A stretch of 64,000 bases of DNA. It comes from Pseudopyrenochaeta lycopersici (Eukaryota; Ascomycota; Dothideomycetes; Pleosporales; Pseudopyrenochaetaceae). A model generated the notes under the pieces. It did not search any database, had not been told where the DNA came from, and worked only from the letters and a program-made list of their open reading frames with translations. Made by a program: the position numbers and the translations under genes. Positions 10,683-24,711 of this stretch are shown piece after piece. Each line of letters opens with the position of its first letter. Position 1 is the stretch's first letter. The stretch spans positions 1,054,001 through 1,118,000 of the forward strand of contig NHZP01000005.1 in NCBI GenBank assembly GCA_003313425.1, read 5' to 3'.

Positions 10683-12796
10683 ATGCCTGTTTCTCACATT
10701 GGACTCACTGTTTCGCATCTTCCAACTTCGACCTCATTCTTTCTGTCTGCTCTTCAGCCCCTTGGATATCGCTACATTGGACAGTCAGGAAACCAAGTTG
10801 GCCTTGGCATCCGTGAAGCCGATTTCTTCTTGTGCCAGGAAACGCCAGGGTAAGTTGTCTGACCGGCTCTAAGATACACCGCAACTTACAACAATGCAGC
10901 GTAAAAGCCGGCGCCGCGCATATCGCCTTCACCGCTCCTAGTACGACAGCTGTTCGGAATTTTTATACTGCTGCATTGACTGCGGGCGGTCGTCCGAACG
11001 GTGCACCTGCCACTCGCTGTGAAGAAGACGGTCATTTCAATGCTGCAATACTTGATTTTGATGGAAACAGCATTGAAGTCGTGTACAGAAATGGGCCCGA
11101 CATCAGAGATGATGGGACCGTAATCGAGTACAGCAGAGTCATCACATGGCAAAGATCGGTTTCCGAGAGTTATCGTGATGATAGAAGCGTAGTCAGCGCA
11201 CGCACGTCTGCCTCGAGACAAGCCCCCATCGAAGTCGCATCGAAGGCAGCATCGGTCGTCTCAAAAGCGCCCAGTGCAGCCCCCAACCCTGGTAGTATGG
11301 CCCGAAGTATGTCTGAGCCTGTCGTTCAGCAAACAACGACGGCCTCGGATGCGGGTGATGGAGTAGCCAAGAAGATCATCGGCACTCTCCTCGGTGCTGC
11401 AGCAGGTGCGGCCGTTGCATATGCCATGGTCAGGAGTGAGCAGGACAGCGCAAGGAAGGAGAGCGATTTCAGTGCATTCATCGACGCCAAAGCTACAGTC
11501 AAGGCCGCTGTGGGTCATCTGGCACAGGCCTCGCCCCAATCCGGACAACCCGTGCCAGACCCACAACGCACTCTCGAGGCCGCGCCGCCCGCTCCTCAGT
11601 CAGTACACCGCAACATTGACGCGCAGTCGTACCATTCGTCCACGCCGCCTGAAGCACGCAGTGTCTATGCTCAGCGACAAATAGAGCCAGCACCCGCAAG
11701 CTATTACTCACCGACACATATTTCGAGGGCCCCAACGCAGATCGCAGAGCCTCGTGCAATCGAGTATGCCCCAGCCTACTCTGTCGCGCCGTCACAGGCG
11801 GGTTCGAGGTACACTGCTCAGCGCTCTGTGACTAGCCCAGAGCTATTAACGATAGAGAAGGCAAGGAGTGTAGCATCAACCGTGAAGCCACACAGCGTCG
11901 TCTCGATGTCGAGACCTCAGAGTGTAGCGCACAGCGTTGCACCTAGCTCACTTATATCTTCTTTTGTGCCTGATGTGACTACAAAGAGCAGTGCAGGCAG
12001 CGTTCATTCGCATCACTCGAGCAGGTCCAAGGCCAAGTCCCATGTATCAAGGCATACTTCGCATTCGAAACATAGTAGTAGTAGTCGCAGAGATGAGAAT
12101 GGTTCTTCTGCCTCGCCACCAGCACCTGCATCGCAAGCGCCCTCAAAGGCTCCCTCCAAGGCTCCTTCAAAGGCAGCCTCGCTAGTTGGCAGTATTCTTG
12201 GCCGCGATACAAAGTCTACAGCCAGCAAGCATGACGATCTTATCGATGACTTCGAAATCGAGGAACTAACAGAGGATGACATTGACACCGTTGTACCAAG
12301 TGACAGTATCTCGAACGCTGGATCCTCGTCTCGCCGCAGCCATCGAAGTCACCGTAGCCATAGAAGCAAGAAGCACGATGACGAGTCAGTGATCAGCAAG
12401 CACAGTTCGACCTCCAAGCACAGCAGACACTCTCACCGCTCCCACAAGTCCCACAAATCGCGCTCGCACCACGACTCGGATGCCTCCGGCGAGGAGTCTT
12501 CCAAACCCCATCGTAGTACCCGTCCTTCTGTGGTCTCTGAGCCCAGCGACGCTAGCACCGTCAAACCCATCAAGTCCTCTTCCCGGGCCGGCTCTAGGAA
12601 GGATTCGCTCACGCAAGGGCAGTACGATGGCTTGTTTGACCAGGTGCAGTATGGCACGGGTAGTGTAGCAACAATGCCGATCAGAGGAATCACACCGAGC
12701 ATGATTTCTGCAGCTGGAAAGAATAAGAATAGGGGTATGATGAACTACAGTATGGCCCAGAAGCTGAGGGCTTTTGAGGGCAGTGAGGCAAGATGA
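10683..12796 (+). CDS. VOC/glyoxalase-like domain fused to a long disordered Ser/His/Arg-rich tail
   Basis: Two exons (10683-10849 and 10900-12796) give 687 aa. Residues 1 to about 145 read as a vicinal-oxygen-chelate fold: MPVSHIGLTVSHL at the start, a second repeat with AAHIAFTAPS, and a closing FDGNSIEVVYR, typical of glyoxalase/bleomycin-resistance/dioxygenase proteins. A small Gly/Ala segment (IIGTLLGAAAGAAVAYAMV, near residue 230) could be a membrane-associated helix or glycine zipper. The rest is low complexity: many Ser, repeated APSK units, an acidic patch (about 460-480) and SHRSHRS-type runs. The VOC part is an established metal-binding fold in which His/Glu residues hold the metal. 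The tail looks regulatory or RNA/nucleic-acid binding, which is inference. Confidence 0.8.
12137..12172 (+). repeat. 12-nt tandem repeat, three units (APSK)
   Basis: Three diverged 12-nt units encode APSK three times in the disordered tail of the VOC fusion. The third codon bases differ between units, so the peptide repeat is conserved better than the DNA. Confidence 0.7.
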
Positions 12797-15700
12797 GTCT
12801 GCTATTGATGATCAAAGAAATTTTTTTTGGGTGTAATGACTGGGGCTTTGGGTGGCATGGTCTGGGCTCGTCTACTTTACTCCTTTCTAGGGTCTCTTTC
12901 TTTTTCATAACAGAATTATGTCTTTGCATTGGCAGCCCGGCATCGTCCTAGCGTTGTAGTACAGATCTTGCATCATCATCACGGGGGCATAGCATTGTAC
13001 GGATAAGTGATAGAATTGCATAAACAATTACATGGAGTCAAAGGGCTGGGTTCCTCGAATAGAATGGCTCTTTATCAAAATTACACGAGCATCCCGCACT
13101 GTTCATATCTTGAAGTCTGGCTGACCCAAATTTTTAGAGGCCAAACTATATAGCCTTGGAAACAATTCCGTAGTCTTCATTGTTGATGCGGGGCGTTTAC
13201 TCTCATAAAAGATCCCTACTGTAGCTTTCGAGTAGTAGATGCCACATGTTCCAATTCATTTTCTCATATTTCTACACGCATACCGCCTGCCAAATGAACT
13301 TATTCTTCTCATCTACCGCTCATCGTTCCCCTGCTTCTGGAAGATTCTCTTCGGCAAGGGCATAATTCTCGCTCACTTAGTTCAACGGCTCCTATGAAAT
13401 GAAATCCGTGCTGGTTTATATGATATTGATTATTCATCTTCAACTTCAAATAACGTTATGGCGTATTACAAATGAGCTGAGAAGTGGTAATCTGTGCTTT
13501 ATAGCCAATAAACATAAAATTGGCCATAAAATGGGTCGTGGTAAAGGATAAAAAATTTCGGAAGCCATCAACTTGAATCATAAGCTTTTCATCTCCTGTG
13601 CCCTCGAGATCTGAGGTAATGCCTACAGAGGGGGGATCGACTCAGGTCTATGACAGTTGACTCTGTACCACCATGTAAAAGAGCACCTGAACATGCTAAT
13701 GCGCATTCAAACTCAAAATTAATTCACCACATTTGTGCTTCACGTGTCGAGTACAACATCAAGGGCATACTTTTTATCTGGGGCACAATAATGCACCTGA
13801 ATTACACCATCTACTCGCTTCTATAGCAATTCATGCCCTCCTTGTTTCTATTTAGCATCGATGTTTCCTCATAGTCCTCCAGTTCCATCCACATGACAGC
13901 TTCATTTTGCAATTTGTGCGCAGTGTCTCAGTTTGCTGAGAGAAAAGGTGAGTTTCGAACGGGTATTCATTAGGAGGGCTGGAAACAGGATTGTGCGAAC
14001 GATTCCGGACATTACTGGCTCAACGACTGCAAACAGGAAAGTAGGACGGCGCCCTATACACTTAGTTCGTGGTACTAGAAGTTCCTTGTACAAAATTTAT
14101 AGAAAATATTTGACAGTAACTTCGTATCGTCTGTATGGCGTTAGTTTCGTTGGTGTACTTTGCTGTGTCAAAGTTTGTCTCTGAGAAGACAAGGAAAGAG
14201 CTCACATTTTCGAAGCAATTTTACATTAAGAAAGCTTGATAATAAAGATCTCAAGCCTGTGAGCTGTCTCGAAACAGGGACAAAGGCTCACTTGAACCAA
14301 ATCTTCTCCACTACACTACACCGATACTGCGCGACCACAAGCCCTCGTTGGCAGCTTGGCCCACGATACGTCTCTTTCAAATAATGCTTCAGGTGGTCCT
14401 TGCCCCGGGTCACACTCCCAGCATTCTCCTCCTCTTTCTCGCTTAACTTCGGTTCGTAATTCGCAGCCTGGGTGTCGGTGACAGGTGCGTGTGACCCAGA
14501 AACGGTGTCTGCAGGTGATGTGCTTTAGGGTGACTTTGATGCACATGTTTAGATCTACCACTATGTCGCAAAAAGTCGTATCCTTAGACGAGGTTGACTA
14601 TTGGGAGTCTGGTAGCTCCTTATGTACGGAGTCAGTGCGAATATCTTCGGCCACCAGTCATTTTGCTGACAGAATATTCTTATCATTTAAATGCTGAGTG
14701 ATGACTGCGAATGTGTCGGCAAAGGTGCTGGAATGACATTGTGGAGGACACCATGTATTCGCTCAATGAACGTGAGGGCGTGCAACACGCTTCACAGATG
14801 ATGACGGATCAAGCTGCTGATCGTATTATTCTCTGGATATACGTGGTGCTGTCTTCGTACTCTTGACGAAAGGTCTCAATGTCGGAAGATTACTGTCTGT
14901 CTGGGTGATTGCCGCAGTGTTTCCACGCTACGGACGGTCTTGGACGGAAGAATTATCGGTTGCGGCTTCAGTAATTGATAGGAGGCTCCGAACAGCAACC
15001 GAGAAATTTGGAAACTTTCGGGGAGAAATCGTTAAAACTTTGTTCTTCTCTGGTCACGGGATTGTCCCAATGAGGCAAGCCACGATAGGCCTCATGGCGA
15101 GGGAACGTCCAAGGAGGGTCGAGGCCCAGAATCCCCGGAAGCAGCAATCTTACATAGTTGTTCGCTCATTTTCGCTCAGCCCACTTTTGCTTATGCGTAA
15201 CATGCAAGACATCGGATCGTTCTCTGAAAGCAAGATTATACCCCGGATGCGCGGGTAATCGCCGATGCACCTTTTCCCGGCGTTTCGATACGAGAAAAGC
15301 TACATAGCTGTTCCCGCCGCGGATACACGCAGAGTCAATCGAATTTATCCATAGACCTACAGCAAACGATTCGTGCGGACTGTTGTTGCTGTTTGGGAAC
15401 CTGTTTTCTTTGGCTCCACTTGCTCGGAAACCATCGCCGATGTTAGACTTCGTAGTACTTCCCCTCTGGGCTGACAACTACAGACTGGCGATGACCTAAT
15501 AATGCTGTTCTAGAGAGCAGGCGTTTCTCAATCTATTTCTCGGGGTGAATCCGATTTGTAATCTCCATATGAGCATTCATGATGCCTGATAGATTTTAGC
15601 GCCTTCTCAAAAGTCAACACGGAAGGAAATGGGCAAAATAGATAGAAATACTCAGGCTGAAAGTGCAATTCCAACGAAATAATTAACACTATATGGTATA

Positions 15701-16910
15701 GACACATAGGGACTCCTCATTGAGCACGCGCAAAGGGCTGAAATCTCAAAAGATAGTAATTTTGCGCGCTGCATAAACAAAAGACAAATGGCGAAAGTAA
15801 AAATAAAAACCTATTAGTGAACAAGTAAAGGTTCGAAAACATTATATAAGGCTACCACAAACAAGTTTGATGTAGCGCTGATCGCGTTTAGCTCTCTTTG
15901 CATCTTTGCCGTAAAACTTAACCAACTTTCCTGAACAGCCGGCCATCATGGAGTTTGGTAGGTGGAAGAGGCAACACTAATTTTGACGTGTTGTGTTGGG
16001 AATCAAGAGGTATGGCGGCTGGGATGCCGTTGGTGTTCGGCTGTGCTTTGTTGGCATTGTGAATCTCAGAGTCCCTCTGTGCTGTGGACGTTTCGTGCTG
16101 CTCATCTTCTGGGGTAGCCGCATTGTCGTTCATAGAACAGTGTTCCTACGCTGGAGTTAGCACTTCTTCAAACATTGTTAATCTAGGAGAACAAACTGTG
16201 TTTGTCCCTTCGACGCGTGAGGATCCGGAGACGTTACAGCATCTTCGTATCTCGTGAAAGTTGGGTGAGAGGCGCATGTTAAGGCTTGCGTGGTCTTATA
16301 CTCTGATGACAGTGATAGTTCAGTGTGAGGCAACAATACACAGACATTCGCATCTGGGGCCCGTAGTAATCATATGTATGGGCGCCTGTCTCTTTGGATA
16401 TTGAAGAGCATGGTGTCTGCGTCGAGAGGCTGTTGGCAAACCTGCAGTGAACGTTGGGCTCGGCTGGCGAGAAACATAGTCAAGTTTAAGTTATTGAAGT
16501 ATCAATGAAATAGGAACAACGCCCTGACAGTGTTTGATGGTCGTTCCACGTCTCCAAAGTGTTCACATGTCCCTGTTGGGTTCTGGAAGACGACCAATGG
16601 CTGTTCGCCATGTAGCGAAAAGACATGTTGGTGGCTAGTATCAGAGAGTTCGAGACAACGGCCGAAGACTAGACATCAGGGTAGGCTAGGCCTTTGAAGT
16701 CAGGTTGTAGATGTCTTGCCCTGTGGAGTGGTGAGGCGGAGGCTCGACACAAGCCATGACCCATCCAGGCAAGCGCGGCCAAGGCTCGCTTCGAAGTCCC
16801 CCACCACATGGCGTTCAATATCGTCGGCACTGCTCGAACTTTTTCCTCACCAACCTCGACATCAGTCTTTCCCGTAGATCAGATTCGATTGACAACCTCT
16901 CGCACTAGCC
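12797..16910. other. Long gene-free region
   Basis: About 4.1 kb without a coding frame I can support. Frames are short, lie on both strands and lack domains. The sequence is fairly AT-rich with many A/T runs. The best small frame (15918-16133 minus) is listed separately. It may hold a non-coding RNA, decayed transposon sequence or long regulatory DNA; I see no terminal repeats or intact element. Confidence 0.55.
15918..16133 (-). CDS. Possible small polar protein
   Basis: A 71-codon frame with ATG at 16133. The product is rich in Asn, Gln, Thr, Glu and Pro and has no TM or motif. Such composition fits either a disordered small protein or chance. No upstream exon could be joined convincingly. 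Weak call, kept because it is the only plausible frame in 4 kb. Confidence 0.2.
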   Translation of the reverse strand: MNDNAATPEDEQHETSTAQRDSEIHNANKAQPNTNGIPAAIPLDSQHNTSKLVLPLPPTKLHDGRLFRKVG

Positions 16911-17585
16911 ATGCGTGAGTATCATCCTTCTGGTCGGCTGCGACAGCCAGGCTAACGACGTTCCAGCTCCCAAATTCGATCCCTCCGAGGTTAAGGTCAT
17001 CCACCTCCGTGCGACGGGTGGTGAAGTCGGTGCCTCCTCCGCACTCGCCCCCAAGATCGGTCCTCTCGGTCTGTCACCGAAGAGTACGTACACCAGCGAC
17101 CCGCCAGAGCGCGCATTGAAGGCGCTGCATTCGAGGCCAAACGCTAATACGTTGCATAGAGGTCGGTGAAGATATCGCCAAGGCCACTGGAGACTGGAAG
17201 GGTCTGCGTGTCACGGTCAAGTTGACCATCCAGAATCGTCAGGCCGCCGTCTCGGTCGTTCCCTCCGCCTCGTCGCTCGTCATCAAGGCCCTCAAGGAGC
17301 CTCCCCGGGACCGCAAGAAGGAGAAGAACATCAAGCACACCAAGAGCATCCCTCTCGATGAGATCATTGCCATTGCCCGCACCATGAGGTTCAAGTCCAT
17401 GGCCAAGGACCTCAAGGGTACCGTCAAGGAGATCCTCGGAACTGCTTTCTCCACTGGTTGCCAGGTTGACGGCCGTAGCCCCAAGGCCGTCTCGGACGAC
17501 ATTGAGTCTGGCGAGATTGAGAGTAAGTTCAACTGTCAACTTTGTGCAATCACTGCGCTAACCGAGTCTAGTTCCTGAGGAGTAA
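16911..17585 (+). CDS. rpl12: 60S ribosomal protein L12 (uL11)
   Basis: Four exons (16911-16914, 16967-17083, 17160-17522, 17572-17585) give exactly the usual 165 aa. The protein starts MPPKFDP and carries the uL11 features [28 protein letters not shown] and the C-terminal [16 protein letters not shown]. It sits at the base of the ribosomal stalk (GTPase-associated centre) and binds 25S rRNA. The first exon is only four bases (ATGC) and the last 14, so simple ORF calling would miss both ends; all joins keep family residues. A pyrimidine-rich stretch precedes the start (about 16825-16880), common in fungal ribosomal-protein promoters. Confidence 0.97.
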
Positions 17586-18052
17586 ACGTTTGCACAACAC
17601 GGTGCTTGACGAATATGACGGAATGATACATGCCATAGAGGGAGCTATATAGCTGAATGAGGATTACGTCTCCAGCACGGTATTCCAGTCATGGACCGGC
17701 GGGACATGCTTAGCTACGGCGTTTTGGGATGTCTGATACCATATGAAAAGTGACCTCGGCATAAGGCAATGAGATACCACATCTTGTCACCTCCAGAACA
17801 TTTATGCTTGTATGCGTGATCGGTGATTGGCCGACCTTGGCCCAATTCGTTAAATCTTGCACTGAATATCTGACGTAAATTGCGTGAGTGAGGAGCCTTA
17901 TTGTGAATAATCTGTACGTGCTTGGAATTTAGTTGAGTCTGCAGGATCTTCGCAGGGCTGTTGAGCGATCATCATCCGGAACCTCCGCACGTCCCTGACT
18001 GTGCCTGAACCAACGAAGCACCGCTGACGCTGTTGCATGACCACCAAAATGC
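17586..18052. other. Intergenic
   Basis: 3' flank of rpl12 and promoter of the GT8 gene. Nothing further seen. Confidence 0.5.
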
Positions 18053-19348
18053 TTGCTTTCAACACCGTCAAACGACAACATGCGTCGGAAACGATCCGAC
18101 GAGCTCCCGCGGTTCATCAAGGAGGCTGAACTGCGCTCCTTCCACTGGCGTCGCCGCTACACATACTTTCTCGTTGGCTTCATCTTTGTCTGCTGGCTGC
18201 TGTACCCCTCTAGCCGTGCGCCGGCTCCGTATGGAGATGCCTTGAACATCAATTGGTCAAACTACGCATACAGTCTGTACGCGACCGACGACGCGTCGCT
18301 CTGCCATGCCGTCCTCCTGCTTGACGCGCTCGCCAGGTTTGGCAGCAAAGCTGATCGCGTGCTGTTCTACCCCCAGTACTGGGACACCAAGGTAGAGAGC
18401 TCCAAGGATCGGGAGAGTCAACTGCTCCTTTTGGCGCGCGACCATTACAAAGTCAAGCTACAGCCGGTCAAGCCTCTGATAGTCGAGGGACGCACAAAAG
18501 GTACGTGGTTACACATTTCCACAATCACTACTGTAAGGCGAGACAGGTGCAAGGATCCAGCTAACAACCTTGCAGGTAAGTGGACAGGGACATGGGACAA
18601 GTCCGTCACCAAGTTGATGGCTTTCTCGTTGGAGTACTACGACCGTGTCATTGCGCTAGACTCGGATATCACGCTCCTCCAGTCCCTCGATGAACTGTTC
18701 CTCCTCCCTGAGACGCCCATAGCAATGCCCCGTGCATACTTGACGGATAGCAGACCGTGGCCGCTGTCATCAGTGCTCATGGTCATAAAGCCTAGCTTGA
18801 AGGAGTTTGAGAAGTTCAAGACGGTCATAGGCTTAGGGGGTAACGATATGCTCGTCAAGGCACACAGATTTGACATGGAGCTGGTCAACGAGCGCTTCGA
18901 AGACAGCGCCATGGTGCTCCCGCACAGGCCGTATGCGCTCATCACAGGCGAGTTCAGGCGTCACGACCATTCAGCTTACTTGGGCAACCCAGACGAGACA
19001 TGGGACGCTGAGAAGGTGTACAAGGAGGCGAAGCTCGTCCAATTTAGCGACTCGCCTTTGCCTAAACCATGGATTTCGTGGCCGCTGAAGGGTTTAGAGA
19101 TGATGCAGCCTGATTGCGGTGGCAGCCATGAGGGAACGTGTGCAGAGAGACGGATATGGAAGCACTTGTATGATGATTTTAGGCATCGGAGGCGAGATGT
19201 GTGCAAGCTGCTGAGCGTACCGGCACCGGATTGGGAGAGTATCAAAGAGCCAGGGCAGCCACGAAATGCTACGATGGAGACTGAGCGTGCTGCGCCGCAG
19301 GCTGACGGAGCGGCATCTTCCAGCGCTGCGACTTCGGTAGCGAGCTGA
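18053..19348 (+). CDS. GT8-family glycosyltransferase, Golgi type II membrane protein
   Basis: Exons 18053-18500 and 18576-19348 give 406 aa. A basic cytosolic tail is followed by one TM helix (about residues 36-52) and a lumenal catalytic domain. The DSD metal/nucleotide-sugar motif lies at 178-180 in RVIALDSDITLLQSLDELF, typical of GT8 (glycogenin/GATL-like) retaining transferases. The 75-nt intron has canonical GTACGT and CAG ends but is also in frame without stops, so the unspliced frame stays open; splicing gives the natural join TKGKWTGTW. A second ATG at 18080 is an alternative start. The Ala/Ser-rich C-terminus (about 30 residues) is probably disordered. A role in glycan elongation in the secretory pathway follows from the family; the acceptor is unknown. 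Confidence 0.85.
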   Translation: MLSTPSNDNMRRKRSDELPRFIKEAELRSFHWRRRYTYFLVGFIFVCWLLYPSSRAPAPYGDALNINWSNYAYSLYATDDASLCHAVLLLDALARFGSKADRVLFYPQYWDTKVESSKDRESQLLLLARDHYKVKLQPVKPLIVEGRTKGTWLHISTITTVRRDRCKDPANNLAGKWTGTWDKSVTKLMAFSLEYYDRVIALDSDITLLQSLDELFLLPETPIAMPRAYLTDSRPWPLSSVLMVIKPSLKEFEKFKTVIGLGGNDMLVKAHRFDMELVNERFEDSAMVLPHRPYALITGEFRRHDHSAYLGNPDETWDAEKVYKEAKLVQFSDSPLPKPWISWPLKGLEMMQPDCGGSHEGTCAERRIWKHLYDDFRHRRRDVCKLLSVPAPDWESIKEPGQPRNATMETERAAPQADGAASSSAATSVAS

Positions 19349-22614
<3,266 letters not shown>

Positions 22615-22805
22615 AGGATTGGATATTTATAACAAGACTGGCGTTCTGGCTGGGCGTAGCCTATAATGTGTTTTCAGATGTCCTTGCATGGTGTATGACG
22701 ACGGGCCTTGGTAAAATGGGCTTGAAGGAATGTAGAGATGCATTTTCATGGGGGCTATCTTTGGTTTTTGATTTTATTTTCTCCACTGTCGATATTATAC
22801 CCACA
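22615..22805. other. Intergenic
   Basis: 3' flank of the hexosaminidase, converging on the weakly supported small gene that follows. Nothing else seen. Confidence 0.4.
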
Positions 22806-23056
22806 TCACTTCAAGGTGAAAATTGCATACATCATATTTCTCATCCAAGTCCGTTCACTACTGCTGTCGCTTGTTGACTCAATTGTTCCTTCCTCGGTGT
22901 CCCGCTTTGGCACAAGTGACGGGTTTTGTTGGACGTTCTTTTCTCGCCACTTGGTCTCTTGCGGTGCTGGAAGTGCATTGGTAACACTCCAGTCTCCCAC
23001 ATCACACCGCAGTAGGGAAAGATAACTGCACTGACCACGAAAAATGCCCAGGGCAT
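22806..23056 (-). CDS. Possible small one-TM protein (spliced)
   Basis: Two frames join across a candidate 41-nt intron (exons 23008-23056 and 22806-22966) to give 69 aa. The first part is hydrophobic (WAFFVVSAVIFPYC), the second polar and charged (ETKWREKNVQQNPS...). The layout resembles small mitochondrial or ER membrane proteins. The coding-like frame continues upstream of the proposed ATG, so an additional 5' exon is possible. The intron is shorter than the others in this window. I do not recognise the family. Confidence 0.33.
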
Positions 23057-23330
23057 CCATTTCTGCTCGACATGCCGTCTTATGATCAAGTCAAAGCATG
23101 GATGCCCAGTAGTGGTATGTTAACATAGGCTAGAAATATAACAATATACAAAGCTGAATTTCAAACTTGATTATCTTATATACTTTACAACCAGAAACAG
23201 ACTCTCCACTGCCCACCCGGAATCCTCTCCATTCTTTAAGCCCGATTACCAAAACTCGGGTTTATGGCTAGCTACGGAAATCAGTCCCAATTTCCGTCTC
23301 ATCTCCCCTGACTTGAAAGAACTCTCCCAC
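23057..23330. other. Intergenic
   Basis: AT-rich spacer; could hold a missing 5' exon of the preceding small gene and the 3'UTR of the next. Confidence 0.4.
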
Positions 23331-23701
23331 TCACTTCATAACAATATCTGATCTCTTGCCGCTCAGCACACTCGCATCCTTGCCTTCGGCCTCCATCTTC
23401 CGTGCCGTTTCCGCCTTCCGCTCCTCCATGACTTCAATCGCGGCTTGCAGATCAGGTGGAGTGTCCTTCTCTTTGTGGAATGGTGCTTTGACTTTGTCGG
23501 CAATCTTTGCGGCTGTTGATTTGTGCGTGTCGTCTTGGGTAGAAGTTGTGGCTACTGGATCTGTGGGAATTTTGGTGAATATAAGCGTAGAGGGTTGCGA
23601 GGTTGGGTCAGGTGGGAGTTTCGTGGTTGCCAATGGAGGGCAGATGGTAAAAGATACGAACCTTGAGATTGTGACAAGTCAACTTTCTGAATATTGGACA
23701 T
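23331..23701 (-). CDS. Small Lys/Glu-rich protein, unknown function
   Basis: Exons 23662-23701 and 23331-23560 give 89 aa, without TM or signal peptide. The second exon frame has no ATG near its 5' end (it opens on TTG), which led me to the upstream exon starting MSNIQKVDLSQSQ. A 101-nt intron with a CTGAC branch-like site fits. The C-terminal half is helical and charged (IEVMEERKAETARKMEAEGK), possibly a coiled coil or a stress-type disordered protein. Four AG acceptors downstream keep the same phase, so the middle of the protein is uncertain. Family not recognised. Confidence 0.55.
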
Positions 23702-24514
23702 CTTCACGAGGGAATGTTTTCTTTGTTTGAGTGTATATTGGAATATAAGCGGGTTGGCTAAAATGTGTTTTGAGGGTTGCGAGGTAGTTACAGAATTTGA
23801 ACCTCTTTCTTGATATATCCATTGTCGAGACAAAGGCTCGCGCTACGTCATCGGCTGACATAGCCCTTCGGGGGGGGCTGTCGCGTGTTCATATGCTTGC
23901 AGATCTTCACCACTCAGGTTCGTTTGGACGATGCGGGGGTGAGCGACATGGCTGCGAATAATCCTGGAACCCAGTAACACTCACCGATCGTGTTCGAAAT
24001 GGGCGATGTGTGCGATCGTGGATGAGACCCTGGGAACCTGACTCTGTAAGGAAGGGGGAAGACGACATGGCGAGTATTGACGGACGTTTTGATCTTCTCT
24101 ACAATAAAATTGTATTGAGTGGGCTCAGAAGCCTTCATATACGGCGACCCTTGCCCTCAATCAGCATTTATAGCCGCTGTTTACAATTCGATGACCCCAG
24201 TTCTCTCACTCTTCTTTTATGTCGTAATTGTTTCCATGGGATGTCATCAGTGATCACCAGATTATTTACTCGTACCCCTTTCTCTCTCTCATCGCTTGTC
24301 GTCGGTCTATCCACGATCGAATGGAACTTTGAAGAACATGATGACAGACCTTCCAGGCCATCGTTCAGCAGCGATGACGGTTGAGAAAATGGCTTCTGCG
24401 GCCGAGCTTCAGCCAGGTCCATGAAGCGGTCAAGCAGAGCAGCTGCAATCCTAACAGATTGATTGTCGATGTATCAATTATCCTCCCTATATCCCGTGAT
24501 CTTTTGATTCGATT
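23702..24514. other. Intergenic
   Basis: Contains the promoter of the 89-aa gene. A G-run lies at about 23870-23877. No gene supported. Confidence 0.45.
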
Positions 24515-24697
24515 ATGTTTGCTGCATCTTTACTTGCGACCAGCTCAGTCTTAGCAGGAGTCAATAGATTCCAGCGGTGTGGTGGAACAAACATGCATGT
24601 GCCGCACAACACAGTTGTTGCAGCCATAGACAAGAGGCCTGACGTGGTCGAGTTGAACTTTGATAGCGAAGGCGACTACCAACTAACAACCCCATAG
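24515..24697 (+). CDS. Possible small secreted protein or relic
   Basis: A 60-codon frame from ATG at 24515. Residues 2-16 (FAASLLATSSVLAGV) read as a short signal peptide, then RCGG and a polar tail. It ends 14 bp before the convergent rmi1 stop. It is short, with one Cys in the mature part, so it could be an effector-like peptide, a decayed secreted-enzyme gene, or chance. Confidence 0.25.
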   Translation: MFAASLLATSSVLAGVNRFQRCGGTNMHVPHNTVVAAIDKRPDVVELNFDSEGDYQLTTP

Positions 24698-24711
24698 TAC
24701 ACTCCTCTTTA

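Noticed and set aside
12797..16910. Intact transposable element in the gene-poor gap
   Set aside because: No transposase or reverse-transcriptase frame and no terminal repeats could be seen by eye.
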